DNA of 64,000 nucleotides from Phenylobacterium sp. (GCA_017991675.1 JAGOQB010000005.1:62001-126000); one strand, 5' to 3'. Positions 7,788-17,047 are shown, numbered from the stretch's first letter. Numbers and translations are program-made. The notes: generated by a model not told the origin, from the sequence alone.

Positions 7788-8987
7788 TCAGCGCGAACTG
7801 CGCCGCGCGTCCACCGGCCAGGTTTCCGACGAACCGTCCTCGTCCACCACGATCAGCGCGTCATAGAGGTTGATGGTCGGGTCGATATGGCCCGGCTGCA
7901 GCCAGACCAGGTCGCCGACCTTGGGCGCGTCGGCCGGCCAGGCGATGGCGGCGTCCTCGTCGGCGGCGGTGATGCCGCCCGCGAAGTCGGCGCCGGCCGC
8001 CTTGATCACGCCCATCATCGCCGGGTGAAACAGGGCCGCGTGCTCGTCGCCCATCGGCCGCCAGCGGGTTCCCTGCGGGGCGCCGGCTGCGACCCGCGCC
8101 GGCGGGCCGTCGACCGAATGCGCCTTCAAGCCCGAGTCGCAGACCACGTGGGTCTTGTGGCGGGCCGAGACCACGCTGGTGGCGATGAACAGCGCCTGGG
8201 CGAACGGCCAGGCCTGGCCGTCGATGGCGCCGCAGTCCTCGTACTCGACGTCCATGAACACGTAGGAGCCGGCCTGGATCTCGTTGAACACGCCGCTGGC
8301 CAGGTCCTCGACATAGGTGCCGGTGCCGCCGCCGGTGACCAGTTCCGGCTTCAGCCCGGCCTGCGTCAGTTCGCCGACCAGCGCGCCCAGCCGCTGGCGG
8401 GCTGCCTGGCAGGCGCCGCGCCGCGCCTCCAGGTCGGCCAGGTGCTGCAGGTGGCCGAGATAGGCCTGGATCCCGCGATAGACGAGACCCGGGGTCTGGG
8501 CGGCCAGCCGCGCCAGGCCCTCGACCTGCTCGGGCGGCACGCCGGTGCGATGCGTGCCGAGGTCGATGTCGACGACCAGGCCGATGGTGGTTCCTGCAGC
8601 CTGCGCCGCCGCGCCCAGCCGTGCGATCTGGCCGGCGTCGTCGGCGACCACCGCGATGTTCACGCCCGACTTGGCGATGGCGGCGATCTTCTCTGCGCCC
8701 CAGGGCGCCGGCGGCGAGGTGATCAGCAGGTCGCGCACGCCGGCCTCGGCGTAGACCATCGCCTCGCCCACCGTCTGGCAGCACAGCCCGACCGCGCCCA
8801 GCTCGACCTGGCGGCGGCCCAGCGTCGTGCACTTGTGCATCTTGCCGTGGGCCCGCAGCTTGACCCCGGCGGCGCTGCACGCGGCCTGCATGGTCGCGAG
8901 GTTCGCCTCCAGCGCTGCGCGCCGCACGACCAGGGCCGGCGTCACGGGAGGCTGGAACGAGAGCAGGGGGCCTAGGGTGTCGGTCAC
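7788..8987 (-). CDS. D-threonine aldolase / D-serine dehydratase-like PLP enzyme
   Basis: This is a 399-residue fold-type III (alanine-racemase-like) PLP protein. The N-terminal barrel has the cofactor lysine in the motif RAHGKMHK (Lys49). The phosphate-binding VTGGGTGTY stretch is in the middle, and the C-terminal barrel ends with PGHIDPTINLYD, where His and Asp two residues on are the metal ligands of D-threonine aldolases (the D-serine dehydratase branch has His-x-Cys). Expected reactions are retro-aldol cleavage of D-threonine-like beta-hydroxy amino acids or elimination of D-serine. No export signal is seen. The GTG start overlaps the stop of the upstream RidA gene by 4 bp, making it the last gene of the oxidase-RidA-RidA unit. 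Confidence 0.82.
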   Translation of the reverse strand: MTDTLGPLLSFQPPVTPALVVRRAALEANLATMQAACSAAGVKLRAHGKMHKCTTLGRRQVELGAVGLCCQTVGEAMVYAEAGVRDLLITSPPAPWGAEKIAAIAKSGVNIAVVADDAGQIARLGAAAQAAGTTIGLVVDIDLGTHRTGVPPEQVEGLARLAAQTPGLVYRGIQAYLGHLQHLADLEARRGACQAARQRLGALVGELTQAGLKPELVTGGGTGTYVEDLASGVFNEIQAGSYVFMDVEYEDCGAIDGQAWPFAQALFIATSVVSARHKTHVVCDSGLKAHSVDGPPARVAAGAPQGTRWRPMGDEHAALFHPAMMGVIKAAGADFAGGITAADEDAAIAWPADAPKVGDLVWLQPGHIDPTINLYDALIVVDEDGSSETWPVDARRSSR

Positions 8988-9499
8988 GGTTTCCTCGCCG
9001 GCGAATGGACGATGAGCTGGACTTCTACGATTCCGGTCTCACCGAGGACCCCGGTCGTACCAACCGCGGTCCAGGCTGGATAGGGCGCCTTCAGGTATTC
9101 GCCGACGACCGCCTCGAAGGCGGCGAACTGCTGGTCCTTGGTTCCGGCGAAGTTCGGCCCGTCCCAGACGTGGAACGAGTTGATCATCGCCACGTCGGCG
9201 AAGGTCGCGCCCGAGGCGGTCAGGGTCTTTTTCAGCTGTTCGAAACCGCGACGGGCCTGGGCCTTGAAGGCCTCCGCGTCATTAGCTTCGCCGGGGGCGC
9301 GGAACACCACGACGCCGGAGACATAGAGCGTGTCGCCGGCCCGCCGGGCGGCGGCGTAGCGCCACTCGTCATGCGCCTTTTTGGCGCCGGCGCTCGGCAG
9401 GATCACCTCCCCGCCGGGGGTGGGAAGCCGGATCGGATAGTCCTGGGCGCCGGCCGAACCGGCGGCCAGCAGAAGGACGGCGAGGATCAGGGCGCGCAT
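8984..9499 (-). CDS. Exported RidA-family protein lacking the catalytic Arg
   Basis: The product has 171 residues. ATG 9499 is chosen because it opens directly on a signal peptide (MRALILAVLLLAAGSAGAQ, cleavage after about residue 19). The rest is one RidA/YjgF chorismate-mutase-like domain. In active RidA enamine/imine deaminases a C-terminal PAR arginine binds the substrate carboxylate; here the position is Trp143 (PYPAWTAVG), so the standard deaminase reaction on amino-acid-derived imines is unlikely. It may accept a neutral substrate or act by binding. It lies between a second RidA gene and the PLP enzyme, overlapping the latter by 4 bp. Confidence 0.85.
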   Translation of the reverse strand: MRALILAVLLLAAGSAGAQDYPIRLPTPGGEVILPSAGAKKAHDEWRYAAARRAGDTLYVSGVVVFRAPGEANDAEAFKAQARRGFEQLKKTLTASGATFADVAMINSFHVWDGPNFAGTKDQQFAAFEAVVGEYLKAPYPAWTAVGTTGVLGETGIVEVQLIVHSPARKP

Positions 9500-9563
9500 G
9501 GGGGCTCTCGTCTGAAAGGCTGAGCTTCCGACAAGAGCCCGGCTTGCGCCAGCGGCAAGCATC

Positions 9564-9592
9564 GGTCGACCGGGCCCGTCGCCCGGCCGACC
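9564..9592 (-). terminator. Intra-operon hairpin between the two RidA genes
   Basis: Twelve-base arms GGTCGACCGGGC and GCCCGGCCGACC pair with one mismatch around a CCGTC loop, 8 bp after the stop of the upstream RidA gene on the minus strand. There is no T-run, so it is more likely an attenuating or RNA-stabilising hairpin than a full terminator. Confidence 0.5.
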
Positions 9593-9599
9593 AAGGCGC

Positions 9600-10091
9600 T
9601 TACTTCTTCGGCTTGGCGGCCTGGACCTCGATCTCGACCATCATGCCCGGCGCCACCAGGGCGGCGACCTGGCTGGTGATGCGGGCCGGCTTGTTGGGCT
9701 GCGCCTCGGTTCCGTAGAACTGCTTGTAGCCCTCCATCATGCCGGCGAAGTCCATCTTGCCGCCCTTGGCCGGGTCGCCGACCAGCAGCACCCGCATCAT
9801 GAACACGTCGCCATGGGTCAGGCCTTCGGTCTTCAGCACCTCCTCGATGCGCTTGAGCACGCCGATGGTCTGGATCTTGGTGTCGCCGAACTCTGGTGGC
9901 GCGCCGGCCGCGGCGCCCGCGTTCAGCACCGGCGGGGTGATTCCGCTGACGTACATGATGTCCGTGCCGGCGGGCACGACCGCCGCCTGCAGGATCGGCG
10001 AGGTCGGCGCCCCGATCCGCTTGACCTGGGCCGCGGCGGGCGTGGCGGCGACCAGCGCCAGCAGCGCCGCCGGCAGGATGAACTTTCGCAT
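9600..10091 (-). CDS. Exported RidA-family enamine/imine deaminase
   Basis: This 163-residue protein starts at ATG 10091, with AGGA 10 nt upstream and a signal peptide (MRKFILPAALLALVAATPAAAQ) directly after it. The mature part is a single RidA domain. The substrate-binding Arg137 is kept in KPARITSQVAALV, followed by VEIEVQA, so this copy should hydrolyse 2-imino or enamine acids to 2-keto acids and ammonia. RidA proteins usually act in the cytosol on aminoacrylate from dehydratases; here the export signal and the adjacent Tat-exported flavin oxidase suggest a periplasmic role on imines released by the oxidase. Confidence 0.87.
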   Translation of the reverse strand: MRKFILPAALLALVAATPAAAQVKRIGAPTSPILQAAVVPAGTDIMYVSGITPPVLNAGAAAGAPPEFGDTKIQTIGVLKRIEEVLKTEGLTHGDVFMMRVLLVGDPAKGGKMDFAGMMEGYKQFYGTEAQPNKPARITSQVAALVAPGMMVEIEVQAAKPKK

Positions 10092-10146
10092 GAATATCAA
10101 TTCCTATGACTGAACTTGATGATTGGGCAGGGGATCGACGTGCGGA

Positions 10147-11739
10147 TCAAGCCGCCGCGCGCGCTTCCGCGAGCGCCCGGTCCTTGACCTGTTCGTTGAG
10201 GGCCGCGATCGTGCGTTGCGCCGAATAGACGGCGCCTTCCTGCCAGCCGGGCGTCTGGCTGAGGTGGGCGCCGGTGAAGTGCACCCGCCCGTGCGGCTGG
10301 TTCAGCAGCCGATATTCGGCCGAATCGAAGTGCCCCTCCTGCACGCCGCCGCGTTCGCCCCAGCGCGGCCAGGGCCCCATATTGTAGGGGATCTTGCTCC
10401 AGTTCACGACGACCGGGTTGGTCAGATCCTGGTCGCGTCCGGGGTGCAGCTTGCCGACGACGCTGCGGGCCATGGCGATCTGCTCGGCCAGCGGGCGCTT
10501 GGAAAAGCCCTCGGCGCGCGAGCCCGAGCCGTAGCAGGCCAGCAGCATGCCGCGCTCGGTGTGCAGGCCGTTGGACGGATACCAAACCAGGCTGGTCTCG
10601 CCGCCGACGAACGAGATGCCGCCGTAGATCTGCTCCTTCTCCCAGAACCGCGGCGCGTCGAAGCCGATCTTGTTGGAGAAGTCGTTGGGCACCGAGGCGA
10701 TGGCCGCCTTCACGTCCTTGCCGAAGTTGTTGTCGATCTTGGCCAGCAGGGCCAGCGGCAGGGTGATGATCGTGTAGTCGCCCTCGACCGCCTGGGTCTT
10801 GCCGCTGGCGGTGTCGCGATAGGTGATCTTCACGCCCTTGCCGTCGGCCCGGATCTGGGTGACCTCGGCGTTCTTGATCACAGGGCTGCGGATGGCGCGT
10901 TCGAAGCCGGCGATGATCTGGTCCATGCCGCCGACCGGCTGGAACATCGTCGCCTGCATGTTGATGTTGTCCTCGAACAGGGTCGCCCCGATCTGAGGGT
11001 GGTTGATCAGGTCGCGGAACTTGGCCGGGTCGCGCGCCTTGGCGAACTGGTCCGCCGCGCCGGGCGCTTGCAGCAGGCCTGAGCGCTCGGTGCCCTTGAA
11101 GGCCATGTCCTCGCCCAGGTCGCCATAGGCCTTCAGGAACGGCAGCAGCTTTTCCTTGTCCTCGAGGCTGAGGTCCTGGTCGAGGGCGCCCTTGTTGACC
11201 GCCTTGGCCAGCAACTCGGAGATGTAGCCGCGGGTGTCGTTGACCCCTTGGCGCATCTGGAACTTCTTGCCGCCGTCGGTCCAGAAGTAGGCGCTGCGGC
11301 TGGAATTGATCTCGACCTCCAGCGGCACGCCCAGCTTGCTGCAGTACGACAGCAGCCCCTGGTGATGGCTGGGGATCCGCGCCGGCCCGGCGTTCATGTA
11401 GAGGCCGTCGGAGAAACGCACGGTCTGGGTCTCCTCGCCGACCATCTCGACCTTGGAGCCGTTGCGCAGCGTCCAGTTGCGCCCGCCCAGGCGATCGCGC
11501 GCCTCCAGCACGGTCACATGATAACCGGCCCGTTCCAGTTCGTAGGCCGACACTAGGCCGGCGACGCCGCCGCCCAGGATGACCACCCGCCTGCCGCGGC
11601 CCGCGTCGGCGGCCATGGCCGGCGTCGCCGCTGACGCCACCGCGCCCATCAGGCCCAAGGTCCGCATCGCCGAATAGGTCGCGCCGTAACCGCCGGTCGC
11701 GCCCAGACGGTGAAGAAATAAACGCCGACTGATCCCCAT
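10147..11739 (-). CDS. Tat-exported flavin monoamine / L-amino-acid oxidase
   Basis: The 530-residue FAD enzyme of the monoamine oxidase superfamily oxidises amines or amino acids to imines with release of H2O2. The N-terminus has a twin-arginine motif (SRRLFLH at residues 4-10) and a hydrophobic stretch ending ATPAMAADA, so it is folded with FAD and exported. The FAD site VVILGGGVAGLVSA is at about residues 52-65, then LEARDRLGGRNW; the C-terminal FAD segment is VHFTGAHLSQTPGWQEGAVYSA near 490. The aromatic cage and substrate cannot be read from sequence. It heads the minus-strand unit with two RidA genes and a PLP enzyme and faces a TonB receptor across 580 bp. Confidence 0.9.
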   Translation of the reverse strand: MGISRRLFLHRLGATGGYGATYSAMRTLGLMGAVASAATPAMAADAGRGRRVVILGGGVAGLVSAYELERAGYHVTVLEARDRLGGRNWTLRNGSKVEMVGEETQTVRFSDGLYMNAGPARIPSHHQGLLSYCSKLGVPLEVEINSSRSAYFWTDGGKKFQMRQGVNDTRGYISELLAKAVNKGALDQDLSLEDKEKLLPFLKAYGDLGEDMAFKGTERSGLLQAPGAADQFAKARDPAKFRDLINHPQIGATLFEDNINMQATMFQPVGGMDQIIAGFERAIRSPVIKNAEVTQIRADGKGVKITYRDTASGKTQAVEGDYTIITLPLALLAKIDNNFGKDVKAAIASVPNDFSNKIGFDAPRFWEKEQIYGGISFVGGETSLVWYPSNGLHTERGMLLACYGSGSRAEGFSKRPLAEQIAMARSVVGKLHPGRDQDLTNPVVVNWSKIPYNMGPWPRWGERGGVQEGHFDSAEYRLLNQPHGRVHFTGAHLSQTPGWQEGAVYSAQRTIAALNEQVKDRALAEARAAA

Positions 11740-11865
11740 CTCTCAAGTTCCCCGATCAACCACCAAGGCGTTCATGACCGGCCCGCTCGTCTGGCGGTTC
11801 AAGCGCGCGACGGGTCATGGGCAGGGTCCGTCGACGGCGTGATCATTCGTGCGGCGCCGCCCGCT

Positions 11866-11885
11866 GGAATATTCCGCATCCGGAA
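11866..11885. promoter_or_regulatory. Candidate operator: overlapping palindromes
   Basis: The perfect palindrome GGAATATTCC (11866-11875) overlaps a second dyad TTCCG-CATC-CGGAA (11872-11885). It lies about 130 bp upstream of the oxidase start. Symmetry and placement suggest a dimeric regulator; the regulator is not identified. Confidence 0.35.
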
Positions 11886-11902
11886 CGCTGTCCGAATCCC
11901 GC

Positions 11903-11927
11903 TCAATACCCATCATGCAGGTATTGA
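11903..11927. promoter_or_regulatory. Candidate operator: 8-bp dyad with 9-bp spacer
   Basis: TCAATACC and GGTATTGA are perfect inverted arms separated by CATCATGCA. It lies 165 bp from the oxidase and about 390 bp from the receptor start, close to the other dyad. This arrangement is typical of a dimer-binding site but no regulator is known. Confidence 0.4.
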
Positions 11928-12319
11928 TTAAGCGCCGGCGCGCCCCTGTCCGAATGTCGGGCAGCAGTCGGCCTATCGGGTGCTTTGCGGCTGGGCGCTG
12001 ATTGACAGTGGAAACCTGTCGCGCGGAGCCTTCAGGCGTCGCGGCGGTTCGTATTCCCGCCTGACGCCAGTAACCGCAAGACAAGAAGCAAAAGCGCGTT
12101 CGAGGAAACACACAGGACCCGGGCTCTCACCTGCGTGGAGAGTGTCTGAGATGTGCCTGCGTATGCCTGTACCAAGTTCAGACGCGCCGATGCTCAGCGC
12201 ATCGCTCGCCGCGACTCTTTTCCAAAACAATCCGGCCGCCTGATCGCTGCGAAGCGGCGGCGGGGGGCTGTGACCAATGTCGGTCGATGTCGACCGTCAG
12301 TGCTGTGGGGGCAATAATC

Positions 12320-14989
12320 ATGAGAACTAACGTGCGTATCGGACTGCTCGCGGGCGTCTCTCTCGCGACCCTGTTTTCGGCCGGGATGGCGGCCGCCCAG
12401 TCGTCGGCCATCGACGAGGTGGTCGTCACCGGCTCACGCGCCTTGCCGCGCACGGTGATGGAATCGCCGGTGCCGGTCGATTCGTTCAGCGCCGCGGACA
12501 TCGAGGCGATCTCGCATTCCGACACCCAGGACCTGCTGAAGACCCTGGTGCCGTCCTACACCATCACCCGTCAGCCGATCTCCGACGGCGCCACCTTCAT
12601 CCGTCCGGCGGCCCTGCGCGGCCTGTCGTCGGACAAGACCCTGCTGCTGGTGAACTCCAAGCGCCGCCACCGCGCCGCGCTGGTCACCACGGGCGGCGAC
12701 GGCAGCCAGTCGGCGGACGCCGCCCAGATCCCGTCGGCGGCGCTGAAGTCGGTGGAAGTCCTGCGCGACGGGGCCGGCGCGCAGTACGGGTCCGACGCCA
12801 TCGCCGGCGTCATCAACTTCATCCTGAAGGACAATTCCGAGGGCGGCATGCTGACCGCCCAGGCTGGCCAGTACTACGAGAAGGATGGCGAAGGCATCGT
12901 CATCGGCGGCAACAAGGGCTTTTCCATCGGCGACGCCGGCTTCGTCAGCGTCTCGTTCGAGTGGACGACCGATCAGCCGACCAGCCGCGGCAAGCAGTAC
13001 TGCAACCGCAACATTCCCAACCAGTCGGCCGGCTTCTGCTCGGCCCTGTTCCCGACCGAGATCACGGCGCCCGGCTCGGCCTACAGCGCCGCCTACGCCC
13101 AGTCGGTCGGCTATGGTCCCGGCCGCATTCCCGACGTCTGGCAGAAGTGGGGCCAGCCGGAGTCCGAGGCCCTGCGCGTGTTCGTCAATGCCGGCTACGA
13201 GTTCTCCGACAACCTCGAATTCTACATCTTCGGCAACTACGGCCAGAGCCACGCCAAGGAAGACTTCAACTACCGCCCGCCGATCGACGTCGGCGCCACC
13301 ACCAACCAGGCCGACGACTACGTCTATACCCGCAGCGGCGGTCTGTTCCGCGCCAACCAGATCTTTCCGCGCGGCTTCACGCCCCAGTTCTTCGGCGACG
13401 TCTACGACGCCAGCGTAGCGGGCGGCTTCCGAGGCGAGGTGCTAAACGGCCTGGGCTATGATCTGTCGGCCCGCTATGGCCGCAACGAGCTGGCCTATGA
13501 CCTGACCGAGACGGTCAACTTCTCGCTGGGCGAGGCCAGCCCGACCGAGTTCCACGTCGGCTCGCTGGTCTCTGACGAGTGGTCGCTGAACGCCGACTTC
13601 ACCTACGAGGTCGCCACCGGCTTCACCGAGAACCCGCTGGCCATCGCCTTCGGCGCCGAATACCGCAAGGAAGGCTATGAGATCCTGACCGGCGACGTGC
13701 CGTCGTACACGGCCGGACCGTACTCGGCGCAGGACCCGTACGACTTCTGCACCAATGAGGCGGCGATCGCCCAGCGCACCCTGCGCCCGACCGCGCCCCA
13801 GAACGCCGGCATCGTCTGCAACGCTTCGACCATCGTGCTGAACGGGCGGACCATCACCAACCCGGTCTATGCGGTGCTCGGCGTCGGTTCGAACGGCGCC
13901 CCCGGCTTCCCGCCGCTCTATTCGGGCCGCCTGACCCGCGATTCCTACGCGGTCTATAGCGAGGCCAGCCTCGACGTCACCGACCGGTTGTTCCTGCAGG
14001 GCTCGCTGCGCGCAGAGGACTTCTCCGACTTCGGCTCGACCGTCGACTACAAGGTCGCCGGCCGCTTCGAGATCTTGGACGGCATCGCCATCCGCGGTTC
14101 GGTCGGCACCGGCTTCCGAGCGCCGACCACCGGCCAGACCTTCACCACCTACACCTCGACCGTGGTCAACAACGGGGTACCGGTGGCCCAGGGCCTGTTC
14201 CCGGCGACCAACCCGGTGGCCCAGTATCTGGGCGCCGAGCCGCTGGGCCCGGAGAAGTCGGACAACTACTCGATCGGCCTGACGCTGGAACTGTTCGACG
14301 GCCTGAACATCACGCTCGACGCCTACCACATCAAGGTCGACGACATGTTCTACGCGATCACCCCGATCACGGTGACGCCGACCATCACCGCCGCGATGAT
14401 CGCCGCCGGCATCCCCGGCGCCGACACCATCGGCCAGGTGAACTTCTTCCAGAACGCCTTCGACGCCAGCGTCACCGGCCTGGACGTGGTCGCCACCTAC
14501 GCCCGCGCCTGGGAGAACGGCCAGAGCACCAACTTCTCGGCCTCGTTCAACATCAACAACCCGGTGGTCGAGGAGGTGAAGACGTTCGTCGACGCCACCG
14601 GCACGACCCGCACCTTTTTCGACGGCGAGTACATCTACGACTTCAAGCACGCCACGCCGCACTGGCGCTCGGTGCTGACCGCGACGCACCACATGGGGCC
14701 GTTCTCGATCATGGGCCGGGCGAACGTCTATGGCTCGTACAAGAACATGTACAGCGTCTCGATCCCGACTGTTCAGACCTGGGATCCGGAGGTCCAGTTC
14801 GACGTCGAGGCCAACTGGGACATTGACGAGACCTACAGCCTGACGGTCGGCGCGCGGAACATCTTCGACAACTATCCGACCCCGGACGAAACGGGCGAGC
14901 AGGGCACCAACGGCCGCATCTACCGGTCGGACTCGATCGTCGACTGGCAGGGCGGGTTCTACTACGCCAAGGTCCAGATGAAGTTCTGA
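12320..14989 (+). CDS. TonB-dependent outer-membrane receptor
   Basis: This 889-residue receptor takes up a nutrient through the outer membrane using TonB energy. ATG 12320 opens on a signal peptide (about residues 1-27, ending AGMAAAQ), then the TonB box DEVVVTGSR at residues 32-40. The plug domain follows to about 160, with VEVLRDGAGAQYGSDAIAGVINF, and a 22-strand barrel ends in Phe as outer-membrane proteins should (VQMKF). Loops carry cysteine pairs (CNRN/FCSAL and DFCTN/IVCN) that may be disulfides. Divergence from the exported oxidase locus suggests import of the amine or amino acid (or peptide) that the locus degrades; this is inference. Confidence 0.93.
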   Translation: MRTNVRIGLLAGVSLATLFSAGMAAAQSSAIDEVVVTGSRALPRTVMESPVPVDSFSAADIEAISHSDTQDLLKTLVPSYTITRQPISDGATFIRPAALRGLSSDKTLLLVNSKRRHRAALVTTGGDGSQSADAAQIPSAALKSVEVLRDGAGAQYGSDAIAGVINFILKDNSEGGMLTAQAGQYYEKDGEGIVIGGNKGFSIGDAGFVSVSFEWTTDQPTSRGKQYCNRNIPNQSAGFCSALFPTEITAPGSAYSAAYAQSVGYGPGRIPDVWQKWGQPESEALRVFVNAGYEFSDNLEFYIFGNYGQSHAKEDFNYRPPIDVGATTNQADDYVYTRSGGLFRANQIFPRGFTPQFFGDVYDASVAGGFRGEVLNGLGYDLSARYGRNELAYDLTETVNFSLGEASPTEFHVGSLVSDEWSLNADFTYEVATGFTENPLAIAFGAEYRKEGYEILTGDVPSYTAGPYSAQDPYDFCTNEAAIAQRTLRPTAPQNAGIVCNASTIVLNGRTITNPVYAVLGVGSNGAPGFPPLYSGRLTRDSYAVYSEASLDVTDRLFLQGSLRAEDFSDFGSTVDYKVAGRFEILDGIAIRGSVGTGFRAPTTGQTFTTYTSTVVNNGVPVAQGLFPATNPVAQYLGAEPLGPEKSDNYSIGLTLELFDGLNITLDAYHIKVDDMFYAITPITVTPTITAAMIAAGIPGADTIGQVNFFQNAFDASVTGLDVVATYARAWENGQSTNFSASFNINNPVVEEVKTFVDATGTTRTFFDGEYIYDFKHATPHWRSVLTATHHMGPFSIMGRANVYGSYKNMYSVSIPTVQTWDPEVQFDVEANWDIDETYSLTVGARNIFDNYPTPDETGEQGTNGRIYRSDSIVDWQGGFYYAKVQMKF

Positions 14990-14998
14990 TCCGGAAAA

Positions 14999-15020
14999 GG
15001 CGGCCCTGCGCGGGGCCGCC
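14999..15020. terminator. Hairpin between convergent receptor and GNAT genes
   Basis: Perfect 8-bp arms GGCGGCCC and GGGCCGCC enclose a 6-nt loop 10 bp after the receptor stop. No T-run follows, so termination may need Rho or the hairpin may serve both convergent genes. Confidence 0.6.
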
Positions 15021-15030
15021 CGACTTCGTC

Positions 15031-15567
15031 TCAGATCGCCTTGCCCATCCGCACCAGCGGCACCTTCACGCCGTTCGAGGTCAGCGCCTCGAACGGCTCG
15101 ATGCGATGGTAGCCGCAGGCGGCGTAGAGCGGCTCGCCGGCCATGGTCGCGGCCATCTCGCAGCGGCTGAAGCCCTCGGCCCTCGCCTTCGCTTCGCAGG
15201 TGGCCAGGATCAGGCGCCCCACCCCGCGGCGGGTGAAGTCGGGACTGGTGTACATCGCCCGCACCCGCGCCGGATCCGTGGCGGGATCGACCAGCGCCGC
15301 GTCGCGCCCGGCCGAATGGTCGCCGCCGAACAGGGTGGCGCGCCGGCTCCAGCCGCCGCACCCGGCGATCGCGCCGTCGGCCTCGACCACGTAGTAGGTG
15401 CCGTCCTCGATCAGCTGGGTGTCGAGGCCCATCACCTCTTGCGAGGCGAGCACCTCGGCCGGCGGCAGGAAGGCGGGCAGCAGCTCCTTGATCGAGCGGT
15501 CCATCACCGCCTTCAGGGCCGGGATGTCGCCGCTGACGGCGGGGCGGATGGTCAGGCTCTGGCTCAT
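15031..15567 (-). CDS. GNAT-family N-acetyltransferase
   Basis: The 178-residue protein has a single GNAT fold that transfers an acetyl group from acetyl-CoA to an amine. The acetyl-CoA pyrophosphate loop is visible as RRGVGRLILATCEAKA (about residues 112-127), and the preceding beta strand reads VRAMYTSPDF. The final YAACGYHRIEPFEALTSNG strand is typical of the small-molecule branch. It starts at ATG 15567 and is divergent from sdaA. The acceptor is unknown. Confidence 0.85.
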   Translation of the reverse strand: MSQSLTIRPAVSGDIPALKAVMDRSIKELLPAFLPPAEVLASQEVMGLDTQLIEDGTYYVVEADGAIAGCGGWSRRATLFGGDHSAGRDAALVDPATDPARVRAMYTSPDFTRRGVGRLILATCEAKARAEGFSRCEMAATMAGEPLYAACGYHRIEPFEALTSNGVKVPLVRMGKAI

Positions 15568-15655
15568 GGCTGCTAGCTAGTGACGCGGGTCGCCCGCGTC
15601 ACCCTTCGGGCATTCACTAAGGGACGCCTTGCCCCGGCTTGGCGCAATTCACGCA

Positions 15656-17047
15656 ATGACGTACCAACCTGCCATGGCGAGCGCGTTCGATTTGTTCAAG
15701 TTGGGTGTGGGCCCGTCCAGCTCTCACACCATGGGTCCGATGACCGCCGGCGCGCGTTTCCTGCGGCGCCTGGGCGACCAGGGGCGGTTGGCCGAGGTCA
15801 CCCGCGTGGAGGCCGTGCTCTACGCCTCGCTGGCCCTGACCGGGCGCGGCCACGCCACCGACCGCGCGGTGATCCTCGGCCTCGCCGGCTTCGTCCCGGC
15901 CAGCATCGATCCGGACGCCGCCGACGCCGCCCTGGAGACGATCCGCGCGACCGGCCGCCTGAAGCTGGGCGACGAGGGGCCGGAAATCGCCTTCGACGAG
16001 GCCCGCGACATCCTCTGGGAAGGCCGCACCCGCCTGCCGCAGCATCCCAACGGCCTGGCCTTCCGCGCTTTCGGCGGCGAAGCGCTGCTCGACGAAAAGC
16101 TCTACTTCTCGATCGGCGGCGGCTTCGTGGTCGATGAGGCTGAACTGGCGGCCAACGCCGCGCCGGCCCGCGCCGTGGCCGAACCCTATCCCTACGCCTC
16201 CGGCGCCGAACTGCTGGACCAGGCGCAGGCCGCGGGCCTGACCATCGCGCAGCTGATGTTCGCCAATGAGACGGCCGTGCGAACCGCCGCTGAGGTCGAG
16301 GCCGGCCTCGACGCGATCTTCGCGGGCATGGAGGCCTGCATCGAGCGCGGCCTGCGCCAGGAGGGCTGCCTGCCCGGCGGCCTGAAGGTCCGCCGCCGCG
16401 CGCGGCAGATCCACACCGACCTGATGAGCAAGGTCGAACGCAACATATCCGATCCGCTCGCCGCTCTCGACTGGGTCAATCTCTGGGCGCTGGCGGTGAA
16501 TGAGGAGAACGCGGCCGGCGGCCGCGTCGTCACCGCCCCGACCAACGGCGCGGCCGGGCTGCTGCCGGCGGTGCTGCGCTACTACGACCGCTTCCACCGC
16601 GGCGGGCCCGAGGGGCGGCGGACCTTCCTGCTGACCGCCGCAGCGATAGGCTCGCTCTACAAGCGCAACGCCTCCATCTCGGGGGCCGAGGTCGGCTGTC
16701 AGGGCGAGGTGGGCGTGGCCTGCTCGATGGCCGCCGCGGGCCTCACCGCCGCGCTCGGCGGCACCAACGCCCAGATCGAGAACGCCGCCGAGATCGCCAT
16801 GGAGCACAATCTGGGCCTCACCTGCGACCCGATCGGCGGCCTGGTCCAGATCCCCTGCATCGAGCGCAACGCCATGGGCGCGGTGAAGGCCATCGACGCC
16901 TCGCGCCTGGCCCTGCTCGGCGACGGCCAGCACACCGTCTCCCTCGATAAGGTCATCGCCACCATGAAGCGCACCGGCGAGGACATGAACGAGATCTACA
17001 AGGAGACCTCGCTGGGCGGCCTGGCCGTCAACGTCGTCGAATGCTGA
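15656..17047 (+). CDS. sdaA: L-serine ammonia-lyase, iron-sulfur type
   Basis: This cytosolic 463-residue enzyme deaminates L-serine to pyruvate and ammonia through aminoacrylate. The N-terminal part has the [13 protein letters not shown] signature, and the C-terminal domain holds the 4Fe-4S cysteines with the exact family spacing: Cys348, Cys390 and Cys401 (GCQGE, TCDPIGG, PCIERN). This is the single-chain type with both domains fused. ATG 15656 is used; ATG 15674 and an upstream TTG at 15629 are alternatives and none has a strong ribosome site. It is monocistronic and near, but not in, the RidA locus, whose exported RidA proteins could not reach its aminoacrylate. Confidence 0.95.
   Translation: MTYQPAMASAFDLFKLGVGPSSSHTMGPMTAGARFLRRLGDQGRLAEVTRVEAVLYASLALTGRGHATDRAVILGLAGFVPASIDPDAADAALETIRATGRLKLGDEGPEIAFDEARDILWEGRTRLPQHPNGLAFRAFGGEALLDEKLYFSIGGGFVVDEAELAANAAPARAVAEPYPYASGAELLDQAQAAGLTIAQLMFANETAVRTAAEVEAGLDAIFAGMEACIERGLRQEGCLPGGLKVRRRARQIHTDLMSKVERNISDPLAALDWVNLWALAVNEENAAGGRVVTAPTNGAAGLLPAVLRYYDRFHRGGPEGRRTFLLTAAAIGSLYKRNASISGAEVGCQGEVGVACSMAAAGLTAALGGTNAQIENAAEIAMEHNLGLTCDPIGGLVQIPCIERNAMGAVKAIDASRLALLGDGQHTVSLDKVIATMKRTGEDMNEIYKETSLGGLAVNVVEC

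Larger units (their letters stand above)
11740..12319. other. 580-bp divergent control region, no gene found
   Basis: This gap separates the oxidase start (11739) and the TonB receptor start (12320). I see no convincing reading frame: the longer open frames lack ribosome sites and have unsorted codon use. It is the most AT-rich non-coding stretch of the first 20 kb and holds two symmetric sites near 11.9 kb. Its length suggests long leaders or several regulator sites for both sides. Confidence 0.6.

Noticed and set aside
13442-15361. A 639-codon minus-strand frame over the first TonB receptor
   Set aside because: It lies antisense to a receptor with clear domains and has no recognisable motif of its own.
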